NCBI GenBank assembly: GCA_046328125.1
Contig: JAXLXF010000010.1
Span: 1 to 64,000 of the forward strand
DNA: 64,000 nucleotides
Direction: 5' to 3'
Origin: JADZEM01 sp046328125
Lineage (GTDB): Bacteria > Chloroflexota > UBA6077 > JACCZL01
Positions 35,715 to 43,865 of this stretch are shown piece by piece (the stretch's first letter is position 1; each line of letters begins with the position of its first letter). The notes beneath the pieces are model-generated. The model did not search any database and was not told the origin of the DNA. It saw only the letters and a list, made by a program, of their open reading frames with translations. The position numbers were made by a program, and so were the translations under genes.

Positions 35715-36428
35715 GTGCCCCCCGGCCGTGGGGCTGCATCCGACGAGCGCGAGCGGATCGCGAGCTACTACCAGCAGCGCGAGGCGGCCGGCTTTGCTGC
35801 GCGCTACTCGATGTTCCAGCGCGGCAACCTGTTCGAGAAGCAGCACGTCGAGCGGGAGATGTTGGCAGCGCTCGCGCGGCATGGGCTGACTGACCTGAAG
35901 GAGCAGCGCATCCTGGACGTGGGGTGCGGGGACGGCAGCTTTCTGCGACGCCTCGTCAGCTGGGGCGCCGACCCGACAGATCTGGCCGGCGTCGAGCTCC
36001 AGGAGACCCGTGTCGCGGCGGCGAAGCGGATCGAGCCGTGCCTGGACGTCCGGCAGGCGGACGCCAGCGCACTGCCCTTCGAGGATGCGAGCTTCGACCT
36101 GGCGTTCCAGCTGACCGTCTTCTCCTCGATCCTTCAACCCGAGATGCGGCAGGCGGTCGCTCGGGAGATGGCGCGCGTGCTCCGGCCCGGCGGGTGCGTG
36201 GTATCCTACGACTTCCGTGTGGCACGAGATCGGCGAAACACGCGGCCGATTCGCGTCGCCGAGCTCAGGAGCCTCTTTCCCGGGTTCACCGTGGACGCGC
36301 GCCGGGTGACGCTGGTGCCGCCGCTCGCGCGGGCGCTGGCTGGCCGAAGCTGGCTGCTCTGCGAGCTGCTGGAGCTGGTGCCGCTCCTGCGGACCCACGA
36401 GCTGGTACTGCTCCGCAAGCCACGCTAG
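35715..36428 (+). CDS. Class I SAM-dependent methyltransferase
   Basis: A 237-aa methyltransferase. Motif I is ILDVGCGDGSFLRRL near residue 66, and GVELQETRVAAAKRI, DASALPFEDASFDLAF and ARVLRPGGCVVSYDF form the other SAM-fold motifs. It starts the surface polysaccharide cluster and overlaps nothing. The start is uncertain: GTG 35715 has no clear ribosome site, and the frame continues upstream into the Pro-rich repeat, so the native protein may carry a longer collagen-like N-terminus whose start was lost by an indel. The substrate is likely a sugar or lipid-linked intermediate, from its neighbours. Confidence 0.85.
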   Translation: MPPGRGAASDERERIASYYQQREAAGFAARYSMFQRGNLFEKQHVEREMLAALARHGLTDLKEQRILDVGCGDGSFLRRLVSWGADPTDLAGVELQETRVAAAKRIEPCLDVRQADASALPFEDASFDLAFQLTVFSSILQPEMRQAVAREMARVLRPGGCVVSYDFRVARDRRNTRPIRVAELRSLFPGFTVDARRVTLVPPLARALAGRSWLLCELLELVPLLRTHELVLLRKPR

Positions 36429-36442
36429 GGGCTGGAGGTACG

Positions 36443-37642
36443 ATGGTCGCGGAACGTCTGGCGCTTGACGGCGGCGAGCCGATCCGCGCCACCTGGCTGC
36501 CTTTCCACAAGCCTCGGATCGAGGACGACGAGATCGCCGAGGTGGTGGACACGCTTCGGGGCGGCTGGCTGACGACTGGGCCGCGCGCCAAGCGGTTCGA
36601 GCAGGAGTTTGCAGCGTACGTCGGGGCGAAGCACGCGGTGGCCGTCAACTCGGCGACGGCGGCGATGCACCTGGCCCTCGACGCCATCGGGCTGCGGCCG
36701 GGCGACGAGGTGATCGTGCCGGCCTACACGTTCACCGCCACCGCCGAGGTCGTGATGTACTTCGGGGCGACGCCGGTCATCGTGGACGTGGACCCGAAGA
36801 CGATGAACCTGGACCCCGCCGCCGTCGAGGCCGCCGTCACCGAGAAGACGAAGGCGATCATGCCGGTCGATCTCGCGGGCGTGCCGTGCGACTACGACGA
36901 GCTGCGCGAGATCGCCAGCAAGCACAGCGTCAGGATCGTCGCGGACTCCGCGCACGCGCTGCCGTCCCGCTACAAGGACGAGATGGTCGGCACTCTCGGC
37001 GACCTGACGGCGTTCAGCTTCTACGTCACCAAGCCGCTCGCGACCGGCGAGGGCGGGATGCTGGTGACCGACAATGCCGAGTGGGCCGAGCGCGCCCAGG
37101 TGATGAGCCTGCACGGCATGAGCCGCGACGCCTGGAAGCGCCACACCTCCGAGGGCTCGTGGTTCTACGAGGTGGTGGCGCCGGGCTTCAAGTACAACAT
37201 CACCGACGTGGCCGCCGCGCTCGGGCTGCGGCAGTTGACCAAGCAGGACCGCTTTCTGGCCGAGCGGCTCGCCATCGTGAAACGCTACCACGCGGCGTTC
37301 GAGCCAATGCCCGAGGTCGAGGTGCCGTTCGCGCCGGACTACGTCGAGTCGTCCTGGCACCTCTACATGCTGAAGCTCAACCTGGACCGGCTGACGGTGG
37401 ACCGCGCCGAGGTCATCAAGGCGCTGGGCGCCGAGAACGTCGGGACTAGCGTCCACTTCATCCCGCTGCACCTGCACCCGTCCTATCGGGAGCGGTACGG
37501 GTACACGCCGGAGTCGTTCCAGGTGGCGTACCACGAGTATCGGCGGGTCATCTCGCTGCCGATCTTCCCCGGCATGTCCGACCAGGACGTAGACGACGTG
37601 ATCGCGGCGGTTCAGAAAGTGGTGCGCCACTACCGGCGCTGA
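36443..37642 (+). CDS. DegT/DnrJ/EryC1/StrS-family aminotransferase
   Basis: A 399-aa PLP aminotransferase that adds an amino group to a nucleotide-linked keto sugar. The ATG at 36443 has GGAGG five bases upstream. The N-terminal PFHKPRIEDDEIAEVVDTLR is typical. VNSATAAMHLALDAIG binds the cofactor phosphate, DSAHALPSRYK near residue 172 has the PLP Asp, and FSFYVTKPLATGEGGML near residue 192 the Schiff-base Lys. The C-terminal motif LPIFPGMSDQDVDDVI is characteristic. It sits between a methyltransferase and a sugar-phosphate transferase, so it probably makes an aminosugar for the surface glycan. Confidence 0.95.
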   Translation: MVAERLALDGGEPIRATWLPFHKPRIEDDEIAEVVDTLRGGWLTTGPRAKRFEQEFAAYVGAKHAVAVNSATAAMHLALDAIGLRPGDEVIVPAYTFTATAEVVMYFGATPVIVDVDPKTMNLDPAAVEAAVTEKTKAIMPVDLAGVPCDYDELREIASKHSVRIVADSAHALPSRYKDEMVGTLGDLTAFSFYVTKPLATGEGGMLVTDNAEWAERAQVMSLHGMSRDAWKRHTSEGSWFYEVVAPGFKYNITDVAAALGLRQLTKQDRFLAERLAIVKRYHAAFEPMPEVEVPFAPDYVESSWHLYMLKLNLDRLTVDRAEVIKALGAENVGTSVHFIPLHLHPSYRERYGYTPESFQVAYHEYRRVISLPIFPGMSDQDVDDVIAAVQKVVRHYRR

Positions 37643-37659
37643 GCCGATGGAAGTGCAAG

Positions 37660-37706
37660 CACCCCTCACCCCCCGACCCCCTCTCCCTCAAGGGGCGAGG
37701 GGGAGC
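37660..37706. repeat. Inverted repeat family D, short copy
   Basis: CACCCCTCACCCCCCGACCC is followed by CTCTCCCTCAAGGGGCGAGGGGG. It fills the 75 bp between the aminotransferase and sugar transferase genes and supplies part of the latter's leader. Confidence 0.65.
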
Positions 37707-37717
37707 ATGGTGGCACG

Positions 37718-38395
37718 ATGCTGAAGCGCCTGTTCGACGTGCTGGTGGCGGCACTGGGCACGATCGCGTTCAGCCCGCTCTACGGCCTGATCGCGGCGGC
37801 GATCCGTCTCGACTCGCCAGGACCGGTGCTCTACCGCGCCACGCGATCCGGCCGTTTCGGCCGGCCGTTCACGATGTACAAGTTCCGGACGATGCAGGCG
37901 CGCCGCCAGACGCACGGCACGAAGATCACGACTTACGGCGACAGCCGGATCACGCGCGTGGGTCGGTTGCTGCGCCCCAGTCGCCTGGACGAGCTGCCGC
38001 AGCTCTGGAACGTCCTGACTGGCGACATGAGCCTGGTCGGGCCACGGCCCGAGGATCCGCAGTACGTCGAGCTATACACGACGGAGGACCGCGCGGTCCT
38101 CTCGATGCGCCCGGGTATTACCAGTCTGGCCGCGCTCCTGTATCGCGACGAGGAGCGCCTGCTGGTGGGCGACGACTGGGAGCGCGTCTACGTGGAGCAG
38201 GTGATGCCGGCCAAGCTGGCGATCGACCGGGCGTACGTCCTGCGGCAGTCATTGTGGCTAGATCTGAAGATCCTGGCCGCGACGGCCCTGGCGCCGCTAC
38301 GGCTGGAGTGGCTGATGCAGCTGGAGGCCGAGGTCGCGGCGCTCGACGAGCTCGTCAAAGTCGGGCACGGCACGGCAGGAGCCACGCCGGCGTGA
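37718..38395 (+). CDS. Bacterial sugar transferase (phosphoglycosyl transferase)
   Basis: A 225-aa monotopic phosphoglycosyl transferase of the WcaJ/PglC class that starts glycan synthesis by moving a sugar phosphate from UDP-sugar to undecaprenyl phosphate. The membrane-embedded helix is KRLFDVLVAALGTIAFSPLY at residue 3. FTMYKFRTMQ, RLDELPQLWNVLTGDMSLVG and PRPE are the catalytic-core motifs, including the Asp-Glu pair. It lacks the extra N-terminal helices of WbaP types. The stop overlaps the next gene's start by 4 bp (GTGA). Confidence 0.95.
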   Translation: MLKRLFDVLVAALGTIAFSPLYGLIAAAIRLDSPGPVLYRATRSGRFGRPFTMYKFRTMQARRQTHGTKITTYGDSRITRVGRLLRPSRLDELPQLWNVLTGDMSLVGPRPEDPQYVELYTTEDRAVLSMRPGITSLAALLYRDEERLLVGDDWERVYVEQVMPAKLAIDRAYVLRQSLWLDLKILAATALAPLRLEWLMQLEAEVAALDELVKVGHGTAGATPA

Positions 38396-39858
38396 GAACG
38401 TACCCCTGGCGGTTCTTCGGGCGGCCGGATACCGGTGCCAGCGACGTACCCGTCGCAGCAGGCGCCACAGGCGCGGTCGGCGCTACCGAGCCGGCCCCCG
38501 CCTCAGTTGATCCACCCGGCGCTAGGACGGCCGACACGTCCGGCCCGCTCCGAGCCGCCCTCACACGGGCCGTCGTCGCCGAGCCGTGGGTCGCACCGCT
38601 TGCCGCGCTGATCTTGCTCTGTGCGCCGAACCTGCTCGTCTGGCCGGCGGCGCTGGTCGGCGTGCTGCCCTCGCTCGGTCGCCTGCTGACGACCGGTCGC
38701 CTGTGGCGCGCCACGCCGTTCGACCTGCCACTGTTGTTGTTGACCGTCGGGGCGTTGCTGGGCGGCTACGCCAGCCTGAGCCGGGATGGCGCCTTCATCC
38801 GCCTGACTGGGCTGCTGGCCGGCTTTCTGCTGTTCGCCGCGTTGCGGGAGCACGCCGGCGGTGAACGTGCCCTCCGGCGCCTGGTGCTCGGCCTGCTGGT
38901 GGCCGCCGTCGCGAGCAGCGTCCTCTTGCTCGTGCTGGTTGGCCCTTTCCTGCTCCTGGAGCGGGTGCCGCCGCTGGCCGCCGCCGTGTCCGCCATCGAC
39001 CGCTGGCGCCTGGGTGACTGGTTCTCCGACCAGGACTGGCTGCTCCAGCGCTACCGTTTCCGCGCCTCCGGCGTGGGCGCGCTGGCCGACGTCGGGCTGG
39101 CTCTGGCGACGGCCGCGCTGGTAGGACTGCGGGGCATCCGTGGCCGCGTACTGGTCGCACTGAGCGTGCCGTTCTTCCTGGTCGTGCTGCTGGTCGCTGA
39201 CAATCGCGGCGCGATGCTGGCCGGTACGCTCACGCTCGGTGCGATGGCAACCGTCTGGCGGCGTCGGTTGCTGCCGCTGGTGCCGATTGTCGTGGTGCTG
39301 GGGCTGCTGGTGCTTGCGTTTGGCCCGGTGGATCGGGGACTGAGCCTGAAGACCCTCGCTCAACGATTCTGGTTCTGGGAGAACAGCGTCTACCTGGCGC
39401 GCGAGGTGCCGTTCACCGGCGCGGGCCTGGGGCTGGAGTCGGTCCAGCTGGTGTACCGCGCCTATTTCCAGCCGTCGTACCCCCCCTTTAGCCACGCCCA
39501 CAACATCTACCTCCAGGGGCTGCTGGAGTACGGCGTCTTCGGGCTGCTCGGGCTGCTCGGGCTGGGGCTGGCGACGCTCTGGGCCGGCTGGCGGGTGGGT
39601 GGCGCCGGCCGCGACGAGAGCCGCTGGACGACGGCCGGGCGGCTGGCCGGCTTCGGGATGGCGATGGCGATGCTCACCACTGGCCTGACCGAGATCGTGC
39701 TGCTCTCGACCCTTGGCGGGGCGCTTGTGCTGGCGGCGGTCGGGCTATTGGCTGCGACGACGCGAGCGGGGGGGGGGGGGTGCGCGCCGCCCCCCAACAC
39801 CCACGCCCCGCCGCGGGGGAGGCGGCCGCCCCCCCCCCCCGGGGCGGGGGGGGGTTAG
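38392..39858 (+). CDS. O-antigen ligase-like polytopic membrane protein (copy 2)
   Basis: Starting at the GTG at 38392, this protein has about 460 recognisable residues and eleven hydrophobic helices, following an 80-residue Ala/Pro-rich tail. It shows the Wzy_C pattern GAGLGLESVQLVYRAYF near residue 342 and PPFSHAHNIYLQGLLEYGVF near residue 363. It closely parallels the copy at 10027 (RATPFDLPL, VPPLAA, RASGVGALADVGLA, VADNRGAMLAG). It lies directly after the sugar transferase, overlapping by 4 bp, and so belongs to the polysaccharide operon. The last 30 residues come from a G/C homopolymer stretch and are unlikely to be native. Confidence 0.87.
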   Translation: MRTYPWRFFGRPDTGASDVPVAAGATGAVGATEPAPASVDPPGARTADTSGPLRAALTRAVVAEPWVAPLAALILLCAPNLLVWPAALVGVLPSLGRLLTTGRLWRATPFDLPLLLLTVGALLGGYASLSRDGAFIRLTGLLAGFLLFAALREHAGGERALRRLVLGLLVAAVASSVLLLVLVGPFLLLERVPPLAAAVSAIDRWRLGDWFSDQDWLLQRYRFRASGVGALADVGLALATAALVGLRGIRGRVLVALSVPFFLVVLLVADNRGAMLAGTLTLGAMATVWRRRLLPLVPIVVVLGLLVLAFGPVDRGLSLKTLAQRFWFWENSVYLAREVPFTGAGLGLESVQLVYRAYFQPSYPPFSHAHNIYLQGLLEYGVFGLLGLLGLGLATLWAGWRVGGAGRDESRWTTAGRLAGFGMAMAMLTTGLTEIVLLSTLGGALVLAAVGLLAATTRAGGGGCAPPPNTHAPPRGRRPPPPPGAGGG

Positions 39859-39915
39859 AACCCCCCCCCCACCCTGCACCAAGAGCCGCGGGGGGTAATA
39901 CCGCCCCCCCCCCGA
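39768..39915. repeat. G/C homopolymer-rich junction
   Basis: It holds a 13-base G run (39768-39780), a 12-base C run (39829-39840), a 9-base G run, and two C runs of about 10, within 150 bp. It lies at the ligase/TPR junction, where the other locus has inverted repeat family D. It looks like a damaged or wrongly assembled copy of such an element. Confidence 0.6.
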
Positions 39916-39919
39916 CGGC

Positions 39920-41563
39920 GTGCGCCGCCGACTGGGTCTGGCTCTCACTGTCGGCGCCGTTCTCGTCGTGCTCGTCGCCGGACTCGCCGTGAGCGGGCTC
40001 GGGAACAAGGCCGTCGCACGCCTCTTGCTCAACGCCGGGACCGCCGACCTGAATCGCGGCTCACTCTCGGAGACGATCCGCCGAGACGACCGCGCCGTCG
40101 CGCTGGACCGCGCCAGCACTCTGCTCAGAATGGCCGCCAGCTTCGACCCTGACGACCTGACCATCCAGCGCAACCTGGCCCTGGCCCTGGCGACCACCGA
40201 CGACGCCCGCCGCGCACGGAGCGTGGCCGACCGTGCGAAGGCACTGACGCCCACCACCTCGAAGGCGGACCTGTTCCAGCTCGGGCGGGCGTACGTGGCG
40301 GTGAGCGCCTGGAGCGAGGCGATCCGCGCCTGGCAGGCCGCCGAGGCGGCGCCGCAGCTGATCCAGCTCGGGAACCGACTGATCCGGGTGCGCAACTTCG
40401 AGCAGGCCGTCAACGCGTTCGTGGCGACGGCGCGCGTCGATCCGCGTAGCCGGGGCGCGTACGAAGGGATCGCGCGGGCCGCCAGCGAGGCGAAGAAGTC
40501 GGACGACGAGACGATCGAGGCACTTGGGCCGTTGATGGCGGCCGGCTCGCCGACCGAGCTGGGAGCGCGGCTCCAGGCCGCGCGGGTGCTGCGCGATGCT
40601 GGCCGGCTCGGGGACGCGAGCGGCCAGCTCCGGCGCGCCGAGCAGATCTCCGCCCCGCCGGAGCTGTCGTTCGAGTACGGCATGGTCTGGCTGGCGGCCG
40701 GCGTTCCGAGTCAGGCCGAGCCGCTCCTGATTCGCCCGGCCGCCGACCTCCCGTACGACCCGGACAGCTGGCTCTGGCTGGCGCGCGCCCAGGCCGAGCG
40801 CGGAAAGTACGCGGAGGCCGTCGAGACGGTCCGCACGGGGCTCTCGAAGATCGACCCGTCAGGCCAGTTTGCGCCGCCTTCCGAGCGCCTGCCAGAAACT
40901 GCCGCCGTCCGCGCCGCCGAGATCAAGCGCTCCGAGCGGGCGCCGATGCTCGGCGTGATGGGTGAGAGCCTGATCCGGCTCGGGCGGGCCAGCGAGGCGA
41001 TCCCTCCGCTCGAAGAGGCGGTCGCGGCGCTCCCGAAAGACCCGTGGCTGGCCCACACGCTGGCGGAAGCGCGCGCGGTGGCGGGTGGTGCACCGCCGAA
41101 CCTCCTGCTGAACGGGTCGTTCGACCGCGACGGCTCGTGGGCGTACCGGACGCCGAACTGGTCCGACCACCTCACGCTGGACACGCTCCTGAACGAGGTG
41201 CCGACCATCGAGGGGGGCCAGACGAAGCTCGTGCAGGTGGCTCCCGAGAGCCGGTTGCTCACCCAGGAAGTGGAGGCGCTAGACCCTGCCAGCCACTATC
41301 TCGTCACGGTCCGCTTGCGGGCCGAGGGGCTGGGCGTCGGCACCGTGGCCGTCCAGGTACGGAGCAGCAACCTCCAGGTGCTGAGCGAGCGGACCGTCTC
41401 GTCCGACGAGGCGGCCCAGTGGCAGACGGTATCGCTGGACGCTCAGCCAGACGCCTCGGGTGACAGCTTGTGGGTGGCGGTCGGGTTCGGCCCAGGGGCG
41501 CCGCCCGGGGCCGTCATCTGGTGCGATGAAGTCACGTTGATCCGACAAAGCGCCTCGCACTGA
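39920..41563 (+). CDS. Membrane-anchored TPR protein with C-terminal carbohydrate-binding-like domain (copy 2)
   Basis: A 547-aa protein. Residues 5-30 form a membrane helix (LGLALTVGAVLVVLVAGLAV). TPR-like repeats follow (LTIQRNLALALATTDDARRA, LFQLGRAYVAVSAWSEAIRA, SLIRLGRASEAIPPLEEAVA). From residue 390 a beta-sandwich segment resembling CBM4/9-type domains begins, NLLLNGSFDRDG, and ends VIWCDEVTLIRQ. The first two parts match the TPR protein at 11463, which lacks the last domain. Start at GTG 39920 lies in a G/C-rich stretch without a ribosome site, so the start is uncertain. Its place after the ligase suggests a role in binding or exporting the glycan. Confidence 0.8.
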   Translation: MRRRLGLALTVGAVLVVLVAGLAVSGLGNKAVARLLLNAGTADLNRGSLSETIRRDDRAVALDRASTLLRMAASFDPDDLTIQRNLALALATTDDARRARSVADRAKALTPTTSKADLFQLGRAYVAVSAWSEAIRAWQAAEAAPQLIQLGNRLIRVRNFEQAVNAFVATARVDPRSRGAYEGIARAASEAKKSDDETIEALGPLMAAGSPTELGARLQAARVLRDAGRLGDASGQLRRAEQISAPPELSFEYGMVWLAAGVPSQAEPLLIRPAADLPYDPDSWLWLARAQAERGKYAEAVETVRTGLSKIDPSGQFAPPSERLPETAAVRAAEIKRSERAPMLGVMGESLIRLGRASEAIPPLEEAVAALPKDPWLAHTLAEARAVAGGAPPNLLLNGSFDRDGSWAYRTPNWSDHLTLDTLLNEVPTIEGGQTKLVQVAPESRLLTQEVEALDPASHYLVTVRLRAEGLGVGTVAVQVRSSNLQVLSERTVSSDEAAQWQTVSLDAQPDASGDSLWVAVGFGPGAPPGAVIWCDEVTLIRQSASH

Positions 41564-41593
41564 CGCGCAATCGAGACGACACGCGTCTCTCTC

Positions 41594-43042
41594 GTGCCTC
41601 CGGCGACGTTGTTCTCTGTGGAGATGACTGCGCCAGCCCCTGCCGGCTGGACGCGACGGGGAGCGCTCGCCAACATGGCTCTGTCCTTCCAGCCCGGCAC
41701 GAACACCATCGCGCCGCCGACAAATCCGCAGCCTCTGCCGCAAGCCAGCCCGATCGAGGCAACCAGTTTCTGGCCTGAGCCGCCGCAGTCTCTGGAAGAG
41801 ACCGGTTTGATCGTGCCGCTGGTCGAGGATCACGTGATTCGGCTGCTCTATTTCAGCCAGCATGCCACCGGGTCGGAGCTGGCGTCGAAGTGCGGCGTGC
41901 CGTACATCGCGATCCAGCCGATCATCCGCGAGATGGTACGCGATCACATCTTCGAGATCGTCGGCCAGAAGACGCTGGTGGAGTCCGGCTACCGGTACGC
42001 CCTGGCGCCAAAGGGCCGCGAGCGCGCCGACGAGGCGCTGCGGCGATCGTGGTATCGCGGCCCGCTGCCGGTCCCGCTGGAGAAGTACATCGCGTCCGTG
42101 ACCGCCCAGACGATCGGCGATCTGGTGATCCGCCGCGATGCGCTTCGGGCGGCGTTCTCCGACCTCGTCATCAGCGAGGAGTTCCTGGATCGGATCGGAC
42201 CCGCCGTCAACGCGGCGACCTCGATCTTCCTGTACGGCGCTCCGGGCAACGGGAAGACCGCCGTGGCCGAGCGCATCACCGAGATGATCGGCGGGGCGAT
42301 CTTCATCCCGCAGGCGATCGACGTGGACGGCTCGACCATCATGCTGTTCGACGAGCTGAACCATCGCCTGGTCGACGACGGCGAATCGCGCAAGTACGAC
42401 AACCGCTGGGTGCGCATCAAGCGGCCCGTCGTCATCACCGGTGGTGAGCTCACCCTCGCCTCACTCGACCTGATCTGGAACGACGTCGGCAAGTTCTACG
42501 AGGCGCCGCTCCAGATGAAGGCGAACGGCGGCACCTTCCTGATCGACGACTTCGGCCGCCAGCTGGTCCGGCCGGTCGACCTGCTGAACCGGTGGATCGT
42601 GCCGCTGGAGCGCCGCATCGACTACCTGACGCTGATGACGGGCAAGAAGCTGGAGATCCCGTTCGACCAGCTGCTGATGTTCTCCACGAACCTGAATCCG
42701 GCCGACCTGACGGACGAAGCGTTCCAGCGGCGCGTGCGCTTCCGGATCCCCGTCAACGACCCTGACGTGGGGCAGTTCGAGGAGGTGTTCCGGGCGGTCT
42801 GCGCGGCCCGGCGGGTACCGTTCGACATGGACGTGTTCTCCTGGCTGGTGAACACCTGGTGGCTGCCACACGACCGCCCGTTCCGCATGGTGCAGCCGAG
42901 AGACCTGGTGAACCAGCTGATCGCCATTGCGAAGTACGTCGGGCAGCCGCCTCGGATGACGCCGGAGCTGCTGGACCTGGCCTGCAAGAGCTACTTCGTG
43001 CTGGACAACACCCGCTCGAAGACGGCGGCGCACGGCGTCTAG
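41594..43042 (+). CDS. AAA-family ATPase with N-terminal winged-helix-like region
   Basis: A protein of about 480 aa. Residues 60-160 look like a winged-helix region (GSELASKCGVPYIAIQPIIR). The AAA module has Walker A FLYGAPGNGKTAV near residue 218, Walker B GGTFLIDDFGRQ near residue 316, and sensor and arginine motifs in MFSTNLNPADLTDEAFQRR near residue 362. The region after this contains a lid helix domain. Start codons at GTG 41594, ATG 41624 and ATG 41675 are all possible. The function is not known; relatives are annotated only as ATPases, sometimes near pilus or secretion genes. It follows the TPR gene by 30 bp and may be part of that operon. Confidence 0.82.
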   Translation: MPPATLFSVEMTAPAPAGWTRRGALANMALSFQPGTNTIAPPTNPQPLPQASPIEATSFWPEPPQSLEETGLIVPLVEDHVIRLLYFSQHATGSELASKCGVPYIAIQPIIREMVRDHIFEIVGQKTLVESGYRYALAPKGRERADEALRRSWYRGPLPVPLEKYIASVTAQTIGDLVIRRDALRAAFSDLVISEEFLDRIGPAVNAATSIFLYGAPGNGKTAVAERITEMIGGAIFIPQAIDVDGSTIMLFDELNHRLVDDGESRKYDNRWVRIKRPVVITGGELTLASLDLIWNDVGKFYEAPLQMKANGGTFLIDDFGRQLVRPVDLLNRWIVPLERRIDYLTLMTGKKLEIPFDQLLMFSTNLNPADLTDEAFQRRVRFRIPVNDPDVGQFEEVFRAVCAARRVPFDMDVFSWLVNTWWLPHDRPFRMVQPRDLVNQLIAIAKYVGQPPRMTPELLDLACKSYFVLDNTRSKTAAHGV

Positions 43043-43070
43043 CACGCCCACACGCTCGCACCCGGCTCGA

Positions 43071-43109
43071 CGCGCCGCCGCTCCTGTGATGGATAGGAGC
43101 GGCGGCGCG
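43071..43109. terminator. Hairpin after the AAA ATPase gene
   Basis: A perfect 15-bp stem (CGCGCCGCCGCTCCT / AGGAGCGGCGGCGCG) with a 9-base loop, followed by TCTGTCTCCC without a clear T run. It lies 29 bp after the stop. Confidence 0.65.
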
Positions 43110-43237
43110 CTCTGTCTCCCCCTGGCGCGCTGCTGTTACCCAGGCCACACGCGCATTGTGTGCCGCCCGGCTCCACCTCGTGCTGCCTGCTCGGTACCCT
43201 GACGGTAAGGAGCACGTACCCGGGAGGAGTCTGGATT

Positions 43238-43858
43238 GTGGCGACATCAGTCGAGCGACGCGGTGCGGTGGCTGTTCTCGAAGCGAGGGCGACGACCAGG
43301 ACGCTGGTGACCCTGGGGCTGGCCGTGTTGGCGTTCACGCTGTTCATCTTCCCCCTGCGGACGGCGTGCTTGCGTGACCTGTCAGGGATCGCGCGGCCGA
43401 TCCTGGACGTCAAATTCGGGTACACGACGGAGACCGTGTCCGAGATCGCGACGGGGATCGGGATGCAGGGGCGCCAGCTCTACGCGATCAGCGAGCTGAC
43501 CGTGGACGGGATCTTTCCGGCCCTCTACTGCTCGTTGTTGAGCCTGCTGCTGGCCCGGTTCATCCCGCGCGCTTTCCCGAACCAAGCCGGCCTGCGACGC
43601 ATCGCGCTGCTGCCGTATGCCGGCCTGGCGTTCGACTACGCCGAGAACGTGACGCTGGCGATCCTCTTGCTCGGGTTCCCGGGCACGCTGCCGCTGGCGC
43701 CCCTTGCGAGCCTGTTCACGATAGTGAAGTGGACGTTCGGGCTCACCAGCATCGCGGCGGTCGTCATTGCCGGCCTGAAGCTGCTCGTCTGGGATCGGCT
43801 GATGGCGCGGCGGCGACCGGTCGTCAAGCCGGCGCTTTCAGGCCAGGCGCGGCGCTGA
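43238..43858 (+). CDS. Unknown integral membrane protein
   Basis: A 206-aa protein from the GTG at 43238, with AGGAG nine bases upstream. Four hydrophobic helices are visible: LVTLGLAVLAFTLFIFPL, FPALYCSLLSLLLARFI, LLPYAGLAFDYAENVTLAIL and FGLTSIAAVVIAGLKLLVW. A small periplasmic or cytosolic loop with YTTETVSEIATGIG lies between the first two. I do not recognise the family. It is separated from the upstream ATPase by a hairpin and convergent with the CitE-like gene 7 bp downstream. Confidence 0.75.
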   Translation: MATSVERRGAVAVLEARATTRTLVTLGLAVLAFTLFIFPLRTACLRDLSGIARPILDVKFGYTTETVSEIATGIGMQGRQLYAISELTVDGIFPALYCSLLSLLLARFIPRAFPNQAGLRRIALLPYAGLAFDYAENVTLAILLLGFPGTLPLAPLASLFTIVKWTFGLTSIAAVVIAGLKLLVWDRLMARRRPVVKPALSGQARR

Positions 43859-43865
43859 GCTCGTG

